The notes under the pieces were generated by a model. It saw only the letters and a list, made by a program, of their open reading frames with translations. It did not search any database and was not told where the DNA came from. A stretch of DNA of 64,000 bases from Mycolicibacterium sarraceniae (GTDB taxonomy: Bacteria > Actinomycetota > Actinomycetes > Mycobacteriales > Mycobacteriaceae). The stretch spans positions 124,001 to 188,000 of the forward strand of contig NZ_AP022595.1 of NCBI RefSeq assembly GCF_010731875.1, written 5' to 3'. Every line of letters starts with the position of its first letter. Within the stretch, counting starts at the first letter, position 1. This document shows positions 1 through 7,761 of the stretch, one piece after another. Both the position numbers and the translations under genes were made by a program.

Positions 1-73
1 AGTTCACGCGCAAGGGCCTCAACATCTTCGGGCGTGAGGTGTGCGTAAAACGCTTGATATCAGTGATAGCCAT
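1..73 (-). pseudogene. desA3: DesA3-like fatty acid desaturase, N-terminal start, frameshifted, runs off window
   Basis: Read on the minus strand from the ATG at 73 this begins MAITDIKR and then, after shifting frame, reads FYAHLTPEDVEALAREL. I recognise that as the N-terminus of the mycobacterial stearoyl-CoA desaturase DesA3 (Rv3229c starts MAITDVDVFAHLT). The frame breaks at the A-run 47-50 (T4 on the coding strand), where a T5 would restore it. The gene follows the ferredoxin reductase at 85-748 with an 11-bp gap, the same order as Rv3230c-Rv3229c, where the reductase supplies electrons to the desaturase. Only 24 codons are visible, so I cannot tell whether the rest is intact. A sequencing error in the homopolymer is possible. 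Confidence 0.6.
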
Positions 74-84
74 GAGGCGTCCCT

Positions 85-748
85 TCAGATCTTCAACGTG
101 CAGTCGCCGGATGCCGCCGACACACAGGTATTGATGCGATCGCCCGGTCCGTGCTCGTTTCCGGATCGGAAGTCCCGGATAGGGCCGGACTCCAATGACA
201 GCACGCAGGTCTGGCAGATGCCCATCCGGCAGCCGAACGGCATGTGGATGCCGACTTTCTCGCCCGCCTCCAATAGTGTTGTGGCGCTGTCGATCTCGAC
301 TTTCTTGTCGGAGATCGCAAAGGCCACGACGCCGCCTTCGTCACCCTTGTCGGTGCAGGCGATAGCGAACCGCTCCGTGTGCAGGTCTTCCGAGATCCCG
401 AACGAGTAGAACCGCCAATGCCACCGGCCGTCGACGCGCAGTCCGATGCCGACAAACTGGCCGGGCCGGTAATCGGCCGAGAACCCCCAGCCGGGCTTGA
501 TCACGAAGGTGGCGGAATCTGCGGTCTCGGTCCCGACGTCGACGATTTCGCCGCGCAGCTCCCGGGCCGTCCACAGGGGGGTTGAGCAGCTTCAGGTGAT
601 CGTCAGGCAGCAGTGGCGTCGTGGCTCGCGCCGCGAGACCACGAGGGACGTTGACCTTGGGAGTGACCGCCGTTTCGACGTTCTTCGCCGGCTTGACACT
701 CCACCGCGCCACGACCCGCAGGCTCGCAGTCATTACTGGCCTGCCCAT
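85..748 (-). pseudogene. Ferredoxin/flavodoxin reductase (DesA3 electron-transfer partner), internally deleted and frameshifted
   Basis: The C-terminal half keeps a plant-type [2Fe-2S] domain with the cluster signature CRMGICQTC and the ending TCVSAASGDCTLKI, typical of Rv3230c-type reductases. The N-terminal ~55 codons (starting at 748 or the ATG at 733, VVARWSVKPAKNVET) are in another frame. They join through the G-run at 576-581, where one base fewer on the coding strand restores NPLWTARELRGEIVD. The reading then jumps from the start of the FAD domain (YRPGQFVGIGLRVDG, WHWRFYS) straight into ISEDLHTERFAI, so the rest of the FAD domain and the whole NAD(P)-binding domain (roughly 150 residues) are missing. 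With both a deletion and a frameshift it cannot transfer electrons from NADPH. Family assignment is strong; inactivity is inferred from the missing domains. Confidence 0.75.
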
Positions 749-864
749 GAACTCAACGTGTTCACGATGCGTTGGTACCCGAACGTGATCGGGTTCACGT
801 CATGGCGAACGGCCATACCGAGTTGTACGACGGCAGCCTTCGAATAGCGTCGATCCCAGATTGT

Positions 865-1236
865 TTAGGACTGAGGGTCGTCATCGGGTACGGCGTCCCG
901 GGCATCGAGGCTGCGGTGAAGTTCAGCGTTGATGGCGTGGGCTTCGGCGAGTTGGTCTTCAAGGATTATGATGCGACCTGCCGCGTCGAGCGCAGTGCCC
1001 TGGTCAACGAGTTCACGTGCTCTTGCCGCAATGCGTAGTTGATATCGGGAGTAGCGGCGGTGCCCGCCCTCGGAGCGTTGCGGTGTGAGTAGTTTCGCTT
1101 CGTCGAGGCTTCGCAGAAATCCTGGGGTGGTTCCCAGGATTTGGGCCGCGCTGCCCATGCTGTAGGCGGGGTAGTCCTCGTCCTCGATGTTTTCTTTCGG
1201 GCTGTTTTCATCGGAATTGATCTTCGTTTGTACCAC
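865..1236 (-). CDS. MerR-family transcriptional regulator (123 aa)
   Basis: A small winged-helix regulator. The motif YSMGSAAQILGTTPGFLR followed by DEAKLLTPQRSEGGHRRYS is the MerR/HspR DNA-binding signature (recognition helix, wing and the GHRRY turn). It is followed by a helical dimerisation segment rich in E, L and A, and an acidic tail (DDDPQS). There is no effector-binding domain or cysteine cluster, so it is more like the short HspR or plasmid-type regulators than the metal sensors. The start is a GTG at 1236. It lies just downstream of the terminator of the candidate RNA at 1262-1589. Target genes are not evident. Confidence 0.8.
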   Translation of the reverse strand: MVQTKINSDENSPKENIEDEDYPAYSMGSAAQILGTTPGFLRSLDEAKLLTPQRSEGGHRRYSRYQLRIAARARELVDQGTALDAAGRIIILEDQLAEAHAINAELHRSLDARDAVPDDDPQS

Positions 1237-1261
1237 AACACCTTTCGGGACTGCACCTGCT

Positions 1262-1589
1262 GCTCAAAGCGAAAGGGCCAGCGCCCCGGGCATATTCGCA
1301 CCCGGGCCGCTGGCCCTGAGGAGACAAACTACCATCTGTCGGCACTGCTTGAAACTGCGGTATCGGCCCGACTCTCAACACCACGGGCGATCCGACGGTA
1401 ACTCCTCCTTTCCCGCCTTGTGCGAGGTAATGCACTTGCCGTACTACTTCACCTACGGGTCCTGCATGTGCACGGCGGTCTGTTGGCCGCTGCCTTACCC
1501 GGCCGTCGAGCACCTGACCGCCGCTGATTCCTTCTGACATCACGGGTAGTTCATCATCTCCCGTGCCTTTGCCCTCTGCTTTAGCGACC
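1262..1589 (-). ncRNA. Candidate ~330-nt structured non-coding RNA (size and layout like mycobacterial Ms1/MTS2823)
   Basis: The interval has no convincing ORF but has a complete transcription unit on the minus strand. A sigma-A-like promoter lies at 1596-1624, about 330 nt of GC-rich sequence with several internal hairpins follows (for example CACGGG...CCCGTG near the 5' end), and a strong stem-loop lies at 1273-1318. Length, single-gene architecture and a long closing stem fit Ms1/MTS2823, the RNA-polymerase-binding RNA of mycobacteria, but I do not recognise its sequence, and the MerR gene is not its known neighbour. It could instead be a leader of the MerR gene, although the terminator in between argues against this. 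The RNA call is moderately supported; the Ms1 identity is only a hypothesis. Confidence 0.45.
1270..1320 (-). terminator. Intrinsic terminator of the candidate RNA
   Basis: On the minus strand AGGGCCAGCG and CGCTGGCCCT form a stem extended by CCCGGG/CCCGGG pairing around a short AT-containing loop, followed by TTTCGCTTT. Confidence 0.7.
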
Positions 1590-1595
1590 TTAGAG

Positions 1596-1624
1596 ACTCT
1601 AGCCGCGCCGACATCAAATGTCTA
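1596..1624 (-). promoter_or_regulatory. SigA-type promoter for the candidate RNA
   Basis: The -35 box TAGACA (1619-1624) and -10 box TAGAGT (1596-1601) are separated by exactly 17 bp on the minus strand. The start would fall near 1589. The spacing is ideal and no ORF starts shortly downstream. Confidence 0.55.
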
Positions 1625-1662
1625 TCCCCACGACGGTAGATTTTCTCCCGTAGGGTTCGGAA

Positions 1663-2061
1663 GTGTCCTACGCTTTAGGCATGGCCTCACATGACCCCGA
1701 TGCCGCCGTCAGCACTGATGCGATCTTGCGGCACATCGACGCTGAAGCTGATTCCGTCAGCATCGAAGTGACGCTGTACCTGCCGTGGGGTGTGGCCACG
1801 GGAATAACAGTGCCCAACACATACTTCGGCCATTCCGTGGCCAACTTCTTCACCAGAAACGACGCCGAGGACGTCGCTGGCCGCATCGGGGCGCTTGAAG
1901 CGGAGCAGGACAGGGTCTTTCTTCATCTGCGCAAGGCCCGCTGCTACGTCGGAGGCACCATGGTCGAGCATGATGCGCTGCGCATCCGACTCTCCGACGT
2001 GTCCGCGTGGACTGTCACCGGGATCAAGGAACAATCAAATGGCGCGCAGCTCTCCCGCTAA
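1663..2061 (+). CDS. Hypothetical protein (132 aa)
   Basis: An open frame from the GTG at 1663 or, more likely, the ATG at 1681 (MASHDPDAAVSTDAIL). The protein is acidic and soluble, with no signal peptide or membrane segment. Its middle (SIEVTLYLPWGVATGITVP) alternates hydrophobic residues like a beta-rich domain and is followed by charged helical sequence. I do not recognise a family. It is divergent from the candidate RNA, and their 5' regions nearly abut (the RNA promoter ends at 1624). It sits in an accessory region full of remnants, so a mobile origin is likely. Confidence 0.5.
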   Translation: MSYALGMASHDPDAAVSTDAILRHIDAEADSVSIEVTLYLPWGVATGITVPNTYFGHSVANFFTRNDAEDVAGRIGALEAEQDRVFLHLRKARCYVGGTMVEHDALRIRLSDVSAWTVTGIKEQSNGAQLSR

Positions 2062-2069
2062 CGCCCCCG

Positions 2070-2330
2070 CTATTCGGCTAGGCGGAAGTAGGGTTCCACC
2101 GTGCCGCTGAGCTTGACAATCATTGGATTTCCGCGGCGATCCTTGGCGGTGGGAACTTCAACACGCACCCAACCCTCGGCCACGTTGTATTCGTGAACGT
2201 TGGTCTTCTCGACGCCATTGAAGCGAATACCCACGTCGCGAAGGAGCACCTCTTCGTCGTAGAAGGCACTGCGAGGATCAATGGAGAGGTGGTTCGGCGG
2301 AACGTCGGTGTTCTGGTCCTCAGACATCAT
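2070..2330 (-). CDS. DUF3297 family protein (86 aa)
   Basis: The sequence has NHLSIDPRSAFYDEE, VGIRFNGVEKTNVHEY, EGWVRV and KDRRGNPMIVKLSGTVEPYFR, which is the near-invariant pattern of small DUF3297 proteins (usual length 75-90 aa), so it looks complete. Their function is unknown to me. It starts at MM (2330 or 2327) and ends 8 bp past the convergent gene at 1663-2061. There is no signal peptide. Confidence 0.8.
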   Translation of the reverse strand: MMSEDQNTDVPPNHLSIDPRSAFYDEEVLLRDVGIRFNGVEKTNVHEYNVAEGWVRVEVPTAKDRRGNPMIVKLSGTVEPYFRLAE

Positions 2331-2578
2331 GGCTTTCGTTTGAATGCGGCGTTTGGTTCTCTAAGAATCTACGCGACCTAGTATTAGCGCGGGTCGTGCG
2401 ACCGCCATAGCGGATCTCTGCTCCGTCGAGATCGTCAATCAATTGCCGCACACTGCGCTTCGGCCATCAGTTCCACTCCTCCTGCGGCGTGGGCGACTGC
2501 ACCCTCAACAGGGACACTCTACGACGCGCCGACTTGCCGCCGAGCGACCGAAACGCGACGGGATAAATTGGGGTGACA

Positions 2579-3151
2579 CTAACTCGCTGCGATGACCGCG
2601 GGCGCTGGGATGTCGTCGCGTGCGATCTGCCCCGAAGAGCACGGCGAGCTGGCTTCGACCGATGGGGGGCAGCCCGGTTGCGGTGCACTCTCGATCTGCA
2701 GCCGATAGCCATCTGGGGCGTAACCGAATTCGTTCGACTTGGAGTAGCCATCTCGCTCGACGACGTACCAGCCCCAAGCGCGCCAGATATTGCCGACTCT
2801 TCGCACGCGGTCGGTGCCATCGGCACCATCGAGCAGCTTGAGTTCACCGATGGCGTGGAATCGCATTGGTGCTGCGGCACGCAGCTTCTGCGACGCCACG
2901 CGCAGCACAGTGCCCGTCTCGCTCGAGAACTGCACATCGTGGTCGTCGGGCGCGTTCTTGAATACCGTCGCGTTCCCCGCACCCAATGTCCGTGCCGCTT
3001 CGGCGACAATCTCACATACCCGATTCCAGACCTGTTCGGGGACAGGGACATCAGACACGTACTTCGCGAGCAGGATGTCCTGGCCTTCTGACTGTTCATA
3101 CGGTGGGTTGCACCCGACGCGGCCTTCGTCGAGGTGCCACTCGAACAGCAA
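2579..3151 (-). pseudogene. LppA/LppV-family lipoprotein, 5'-truncated fragment
   Basis: The frame reads RVGCNPPYEQSEGQDILL, KYVSDVPVPEQVW, ARTLGAGNATVFKNAPDDHD and QFSSETGTVLRVASQK. I associate this with the core of the mycobacterial LppA/LppV-like lipoproteins. The N-terminal signal peptide with lipobox is absent: homology begins abruptly at 3151, exactly beside a copy of the 12-mer repeat. After about residue 95 the sequence loses family character (the expected terminal CRLP-like segment is not seen) and continues into what looks like other coding sequence to the stop at 2579. I treat it as an island remnant, not expressed as a lipoprotein. Confidence 0.5.
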
Positions 3152-3163
3152 CTGTCGTCAAAA
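3152..3163 (+). repeat. 12-mer repeat CTGTCGTCAAAA, site A (second copy degenerate)
   Basis: One good copy is followed by a diverged one (GTGTGGTCCAT). It abuts the truncation point of the lipoprotein fragment. It is identical to the units at 7443 and close to those at 9162. Confidence 0.5.
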
Positions 3164-3222
3164 GTGTGGTCCATCCGTCGGAGTCCGCCCGGACGCTGCT
3201 GCGGTGAGTCACGCGTTGACGG

Positions 3223-4485
3223 CTACGGCCCTAATGCCGAGATTGGCACGACATGAACCCCATCGGTTCGCTTTCCGCCACCGCCGGTCGCAGTCAAGAC
3301 GACGAGAGCGGACGGGCTGCCATGCTTCGAGGCATCCACGTCGGCCGCGAAGTCTAGGAGGCCCTTCGCCGCCCTGTCGATGACATTTTGATCACCCGTC
3401 AGCTTCACCTCGAATGCGGCCCAACCGTCCGGTGCGTCGATGATGGCATCGACTTCCTTACGACCGTGAGACTCCCGCCAGGAGTACACCTCCCCGCCGA
3501 GCGGTTGCGCATAGATGCGAACGTCGCGGACTGCCATCGCCTCGAAGTGGAATCCGGCAGCCTCGAGATCGGCGAGCAGATCCCGCGATCCAACCTTGAG
3601 CGCGGCGGTGCCCAGCGACGGGTCGACGAAGTAACGGACCGGCGCCTCGCGTAGTTCGGTGCGCGAACGCATGTGCGGCTTCCACGCCGGCGAGTTCTCG
3701 GTCAGCTTAAGACGGTCAAGCGCGTCGAGGTACGCATTCACCGTCTCCTTTGCCGGAGCCCGGTGATCGTCACCGGCGATGTCTGCGCCCAGCGCGGTGA
3801 CTTTGATCGATGTCCCGACGGATCGCCCGAGCGATGCGAGTGCACGGCGCAGTCGGTCCGGAGTGCGCTTGCCGGTGCCGAGCTCAGGAATATCGATCTC
3901 GACGACCTGGACAAGGTAGTCGACAAGCCACCCCCGTGCACTGCGCTCGGACTGACCGAGCAACGCCGGCCAGCCGCCGATGACGATCCGCTCCATGAGA
4001 TCCGGGACCGTCATCGCAGTTCGCTTCGCCTTCTGGTCTTCGCCGCGCAGCAGAGCAGCCAGCGAAACCTCGCCCGTCGAATGGCCTGATTCGAACAAGC
4101 TCATCGGCCGCATCCGGAGCGTGCCGATCCGACCCGCGCCGGAGTGCAATTCGCGCTCGCACCTCGGAGTCGCCGATCCCGTCAAGATGTACAGGCCACG
4201 ACGGCGCAGATCATCGACGTGCCGCCGCACCTGGTCCCATATCTCCGGCGCGCGCTGCCATTCATCGAAAAGGATGGGCGTCTCTTGGTCGAACAGCTCG
4301 TCCGGGTTGAGTCCCAGGAGCGCCCGCGCGTTCGGGTCGGTGTCGAAGCGGACTGAACTTTTCGCCTGCTGGAGCGCGGTTTCCGTCTTCCCGCAGCCCT
4401 TCGGCCCATCAATGAGGACAGCACCGATCGAGATCAGCCGCTCGGACAGCTCGGCGTCGACGACACGTGCGCGATAGTCGTACAT
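3223..4485 (-). CDS. AAA-family ATPase with DUF4143 C-terminal domain (420 aa)
   Basis: Walker A GPKGCGKT is at residues 27-34 and Walker B ILFDEWQ at 71-77. A sensor-like LTGSATP follows, then a DUF4143-type C-terminal domain with the restriction-fold-like stretch EVDAIID...AAFEVKLT that is common in this family. The length fits (380-450 aa). The biological role of these ATPases is not settled; they are widespread in actinobacterial genomes and islands. The gene starts at the ATG at 4485 (MYDYRARVVD). The upstream region carries three 16-bp repeats at 23-bp spacing, a likely regulatory site. The gene looks intact, unlike most of its neighbours. Confidence 0.85.
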   Translation of the reverse strand: MYDYRARVVDAELSERLISIGAVLIDGPKGCGKTETALQQAKSSVRFDTDPNARALLGLNPDELFDQETPILFDEWQRAPEIWDQVRRHVDDLRRRGLYILTGSATPRCERELHSGAGRIGTLRMRPMSLFESGHSTGEVSLAALLRGEDQKAKRTAMTVPDLMERIVIGGWPALLGQSERSARGWLVDYLVQVVEIDIPELGTGKRTPDRLRRALASLGRSVGTSIKVTALGADIAGDDHRAPAKETVNAYLDALDRLKLTENSPAWKPHMRSRTELREAPVRYFVDPSLGTAALKVGSRDLLADLEAAGFHFEAMAVRDVRIYAQPLGGEVYSWRESHGRKEVDAIIDAPDGWAAFEVKLTGDQNVIDRAAKGLLDFAADVDASKHGSPSALVVLTATGGGGKRTDGVHVVPISALGP

Positions 4486-4516
4486 GACACCAGTCTACGT
4501 TTCTGGCAACTCGTAA

Positions 4517-4578
4517 TCGCCTTTTTCGACAACCTAAACTCGCTGTTTTCGACAAGTCGTACTCGCTGCTTTCGACGA
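4517..4578 (-). promoter_or_regulatory. Three direct repeats with 23-bp period upstream of the DUF4143 ATPase
   Basis: The copies start at 4517, 4540 and 4563. Each is 16 bp and reads TTGTCGAAAACAGCGA on the minus strand with 2-3 differences. A weaker fourth copy (10/16) starts at 4494, one period closer to the gene. The period is about two helical turns, as expected for cooperative protein binding on one face of DNA. Confidence 0.6.
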
Positions 4579-4728
4579 AGGCGGCGGGCGGCGTCCGCTC
4601 CATGTCGCGTCAGTGCGGCAAGTGCAGATCGTCGGAGGGCGTCCGACAGTGCTCCTCACGCTCGAAATCGAACCGTTTGGGCCATTCGGAGCAATCACGA
4701 AGCAGCACCCAAGAGCGACTGCTCAGTC

Positions 4729-5079
4729 GTGGAACAGCTGGGGCCGGAATGGACCGCCATGCAGCGTTCGGTCGCCGAGCTGGACAACGGTGCAGGCGAG
4801 ACGAAAGACCTGATCGCCATCGCGGACAAGGAATCCGCAATGAGCGACAAGATCCGCGCCGCCGAGTCCTCGGTCTTGGCCCAGAACCTGAAAGATCAGT
4901 TGGACAAATGGGCTCAGGGCACTGCCCTCACTGCCAAGGGCCAGCGCGACGCGGCGAATCAGGCGGCTCCCCAAGCACCCACCGACAGCGGCGATCCCGA
5001 GTCGGTACAAGCGGCGCAGCTGACTTTTGACGCAACCGCCGCATTGCGGAAAGCCTGCCCGAACCTGCAACTCTCCTGA
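4729..5079 (+). pseudogene. C-terminal fragment of a conserved mycobacterial hypothetical (possibly lipoprotein)
   Basis: The frame from the GTG at 4729 reads EQLGPEWTAMQRSVAELDNGA, then ETKDLIAIADKESAMSDK and DATAALRKACP. It has helical, Ala/Gln/Asp-rich composition like the C-terminal half of secreted mycobacterial hypotheticals. There is no start-proximal signal sequence; the in-frame sequence upstream (4690-4728) is open but has no obvious start or RBS, so I read it as a 5'-truncated gene. It ends at 5079 just before the IS1380-like end. Function is unknown. Confidence 0.4.
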
Positions 5080-5136
5080 CGTATGACCACCCACCTGCTG
5101 TTCGTCATTCTCATGGCCACCCTGAAGGTGGCGCTG

Positions 5137-5535
5137 CTGGCCCGGATTTTTCGTGGAATGTTGTGAGTTTCGGGGTGTAGATACGCGAAAGTGCCTGTCC
5201 CGCAAGGGATAATTGAACTTGTCTACGGTTCGACCACCCCATTGGGAAGGCACTTCGCAGGTGAAGAGTATCGCGGTGGCATCACGGGTGAAAGTGTCGG
5301 CTGACGGCCAGGGTGTCGTGTCGCATGCTGGGATGGGCTTGCTGCGTGAGCTCGCCGATCTCACGGGCCTGTCCTTGCAGGTCACCGCGGTGCTGGCCGA
5401 TACCTACCGCGGCCGGTGGGTGTACGCCCCTGGTGAGGTGTTCGCCGATCTGGCGGCTGCGGTCGCCGACTGTGCGGACTGCATCGACGGTGTGGGACAG
5501 CTGTGCGGCCACCCCGAGATCTCTGCCAGGAAATT
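5137..5535 (+). mobile_element. IS1380-family insertion sequence, left end and N-terminal transposase fragment
   Basis: From the GTG at 5261 the frame reads VKSIAVASRVKVSADGQG, then VVSHAGMGLLRELADLTGL and TAVLADTYRGRWVYAPGEVF, which I recognise as the start of IS1380-type transposases of actinobacteria. Homology stops after GVGQLCG (about 5510-5535); the catalytic core and right end are gone. The untranslated leader carries inverted arms GCGAAAGTGCC (5188) and GGCACTTCGC (5249), presumably part of the IS end. The following 200 bp contains unidentified coding-like debris. Confidence 0.7.
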
Positions 5536-5747
5536 CAGCGCGGGCGCCGTGCACCCATCAGTTCCTCGACACACTGACGGTGCAGACCACCAACCTCAAC
5601 CCCGCAGCCATCTCGGCCACCACATCGGCACCCTCACCGACGGCACAACACCCCATGGTCGTCATCCCGAGAGACGGTCAACAGGGCCTAGAAATCACCC
5701 CCGCGGCGGCCCTCCCCAGTCCTCGTTCCCCGCCCAGGCATGATGTT

Positions 5748-5774
5748 TTGATGATTATAAACAGTGGCTATGAT
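5748..5774 (+). promoter_or_regulatory. Possible promoter of the fic gene
   Basis: TTGATG (5748) and TATGAT (5769) lie in an AT-rich stretch unlike the surroundings. The spacing is 15 bp, shorter than ideal. A strong RBS AGGAGG lies downstream, 7 bp before the ATG at 5819. Confidence 0.4.
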
Positions 5775-5818
5775 GGTTACTATCTATCGCAGCGACTGTT
5801 TGTTAGGAGGTTTGCATC

Positions 5819-6997
5819 ATGCTGTTCGAGCCGCCAACACTGGACGCTCGCGAGCACGAGGTCATCTCCGAAATAGACGAACTGCGCCAGCGGCTGCGTT
5901 CTCGCCTTTACGAACCGCGCCGTTGGACGGGCTCTCTACGCCGGGTGCAATTCGCCCGCGCAGTCCAAGGGTCCAACAGCATCGAGGGTTACGAAGCCAA
6001 ACTTGACGATGCGCTCGCCATCGAGATGGGCGAAGAGGCCCTGGACGCGAGCGAAGAAACCGCCCTCGCTATCAAGGGCTACCGCGACGCGATGACCTAC
6101 GTGCTCCAACTCGCGGAGGAGCCCAGATTCCGCTTCGAGGAACAACTCATCAAGAGCCTTCACTTCATGATGACGAATTACGACCTGAAGAGCCGCCCAG
6201 GCCGGTGGAGGGCCGGGCCGATCTACGTCCAGAAGGAAGAGACCGGCGAGATTGTCTACGAGGGCGTCGACGTCGACTCCGTCGATTCGCTCATGCACGA
6301 ACTCGCCACATACCTGGAATCCGATGGGGATATCCCGATCGTCGTCAAGGCCGCGATGGCGCACCTCAACCTCGTGCTCATCCATCCCTTCCGGGACGGA
6401 AACGGTCGAATGGCGCGGTGCCTCCAAACGCTGGCGCTCGCTCGGGAAGGAATCGTTTCCCCGGTGTTCTCCAGCATCGAGGAATACCTGGGCCGTAACA
6501 CACAGCCTTACTACGACGTTCTCGCAACGGTCGGAGCCGGCTCCTGGCAGCCCGCCAATGACACAAGGCCCTGGATTCGCTTCGTCCTCACCGCACACCT
6601 ACGCCAAGCGAAAACCGTTCTGCGACGAACCAAAGAGATCGAAACGGTGTACTTGGAACTCGAACGTCTCGTGGCCCGCTACCGACTGCCCGAACGCACT
6701 CTCGAAGCGCTTTTCGACGCAACTTCCGGGCTCAGAGTCCGGCGGGCCGTCTACCGCGCAATTCTCGAAAACCAAAGCGAAGATTCGGTCAGTGAACAGA
6801 CAGCGACCCGCGACCTGCAGAGTCTCACCAGCCACGGCCTCCTCGTCCCACACGGCGAACGCCGCGGACGCTATTACACGGCAGGCCCCGAACTCGCCGC
6901 GATCCGTGAGCGTGTGATGAAGAACCGCGACCCCCGCGACGAGTCGGATCCCTTCGCCGTCAAAGCCTCGGCTTCAGCTCAGGAGGGCCTGTTCTGA
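5819..6997 (+). CDS. Fic family protein (392 aa), autoinhibited N-terminal-helix class
   Basis: The Fic catalytic loop HPFRDGNGR begins at His189, a perfect match to HPFx(D/E)GNGRxxR. Most such proteins transfer AMP from ATP to hydroxyl side chains of target proteins. The motif SNSIEG at residues 52-57 fits the inhibitory (S/T)xxxE(G/N) helix, here upstream of the Fic core, so the protein should carry its own inhibitor. After the Fic domain comes a helical linker and a C-terminal winged-helix-like region (SEQTATRDLQSLTSHGLL...YYTAGPEL), typical of Fic/DUF4172-type proteins that bind DNA. The gene has an excellent RBS and intact frame. The 115-aa gene at 7034 follows after 36 bp, suggesting an operon. 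Target and toxicity are unknown. Confidence 0.88.
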   Translation: MLFEPPTLDAREHEVISEIDELRQRLRSRLYEPRRWTGSLRRVQFARAVQGSNSIEGYEAKLDDALAIEMGEEALDASEETALAIKGYRDAMTYVLQLAEEPRFRFEEQLIKSLHFMMTNYDLKSRPGRWRAGPIYVQKEETGEIVYEGVDVDSVDSLMHELATYLESDGDIPIVVKAAMAHLNLVLIHPFRDGNGRMARCLQTLALAREGIVSPVFSSIEEYLGRNTQPYYDVLATVGAGSWQPANDTRPWIRFVLTAHLRQAKTVLRRTKEIETVYLELERLVARYRLPERTLEALFDATSGLRVRRAVYRAILENQSEDSVSEQTATRDLQSLTSHGLLVPHGERRGRYYTAGPELAAIRERVMKNRDPRDESDPFAVKASASAQEGLF

Positions 6998-7033
6998 ATG
7001 TCAGCGCACCACGAAAGAACGAAGGTGGGTTAG

Positions 7034-7381
7034 ATGCCGCGCCGAACCATGACCGTCAACCGCGTCTGGTACCACCCGCTACGAAAGACGAACGTCGAAG
7101 ACTGGGGTCAAGTTCGCGAACTTCCCAATGGCCGGGATCTGCTTGAGGTCTTCGTCGATTTCGCGCAGTCCGACATCGACAACGATTCATTGGTACGCGA
7201 GGACCGCGAGAGTTACGCAGTCGTCACCGGTGTCGAGCGCAAGAACAGGGCCGTCGTCCGTCAAGACCCGGCCGTGGTCAAGGCTGCGAAGCTGGCCGGC
7301 ACCGACATCGCTCAAGCCGGCCGCTCCACCGCCAGGCTCGTCCACGAGGCGCACTCCGCGTGGCGACGAACTGCCCACTGA
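7034..7381 (+). CDS. Hypothetical protein (115 aa) encoded downstream of fic
   Basis: Starts MPRRTMTVNRVWYHPLRK with an AAGGTGGG RBS 5 bp upstream of the ATG. It is a soluble, mixed-charge protein with an acidic middle (VFVDFAQSDIDNDSLVRED) and a basic, helical C-terminus (ARLVHEAHSAWRR). I know no family for it. The 36-bp spacing to fic and the inverted repeat after its stop (7412-7435) suggest the two genes form one transcript, so it could be a substrate, regulator or accessory of the Fic enzyme; that is inference from position only. Confidence 0.6.
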   Translation: MPRRTMTVNRVWYHPLRKTNVEDWGQVRELPNGRDLLEVFVDFAQSDIDNDSLVREDRESYAVVTGVERKNRAVVRQDPAVVKAAKLAGTDIAQAGRSTARLVHEAHSAWRRTAH

Positions 7382-7411
7382 GACGACCCGACCCCAGACA
7401 AGGACCAGTAA

Positions 7412-7435
7412 TCGAACACGCGCCGACGTGTTCGA
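7412..7435 (+). terminator. Inverted repeat after the fic unit, possible terminator
   Basis: Arms TCGAACACG and CGTGTTCGA are perfect (9 bp) around a 6-nt loop. There is no clear T-tract, so it may be a protein site instead. Confidence 0.4.
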
Positions 7436-7442
7436 ACTTCAA

Positions 7443-7466
7443 CTGTCGTCAAAACTGTCGTCAAAC
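7443..7466 (+). repeat. Tandem 12-mer CTGTCGTCAAAA/CTGTCGTCAAAC, site B
   Basis: Two adjacent 12-bp units, 3 bp from the stop codon of the minus-strand fragment at 7470-7720. The arrangement matches site C at 9162. Confidence 0.7.
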
Positions 7467-7469
7467 GGT

Positions 7470-7720
7470 TCATTCTTCCCCGGCAGACGGTTCCTTCGGC
7501 ATACCTGCATCCTCGTTTCCAAGGTCAGGAGCCTCCGGCATTTCCAGGGCGTTTCAGTCCCGAGCTTCAACGCCAATTCGCTTAGGCGCTCGCGAAGCTC
7601 GTTGGTGGGTGCATGGTCAGCGAAAAGGTCCTGATAGTTCGGGTGCAAAAGGTACGAACTCGAGGCCGGACCCGATGTGGTGGCCTTCCACGAGATCCGA
7701 TCCAGAAATATCTCTAGCAT
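7470..7720 (-). pseudogene. Unidentified C-terminal gene fragment with a homopolymer frameshift
   Basis: The minus-strand frame reads SYLLHPNYQDLFADHAPTNE, then RLSELALKLGTETP. One base is missing in the G-run at 7547-7549, after which the continuing frame gives LEMPEAPDLGNEDAGMPKEP and ends SAGEE* at 7470. The join gives a coherent acidic, Pro-rich tail. I do not recognise the family and the 5' end is not defined (an ATG occurs at 7720). Confidence 0.35.
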
Positions 7721-7761
7721 TCGCGCCGCAGATTGGTCACTGGGGTCATCGCCGAACTGCA

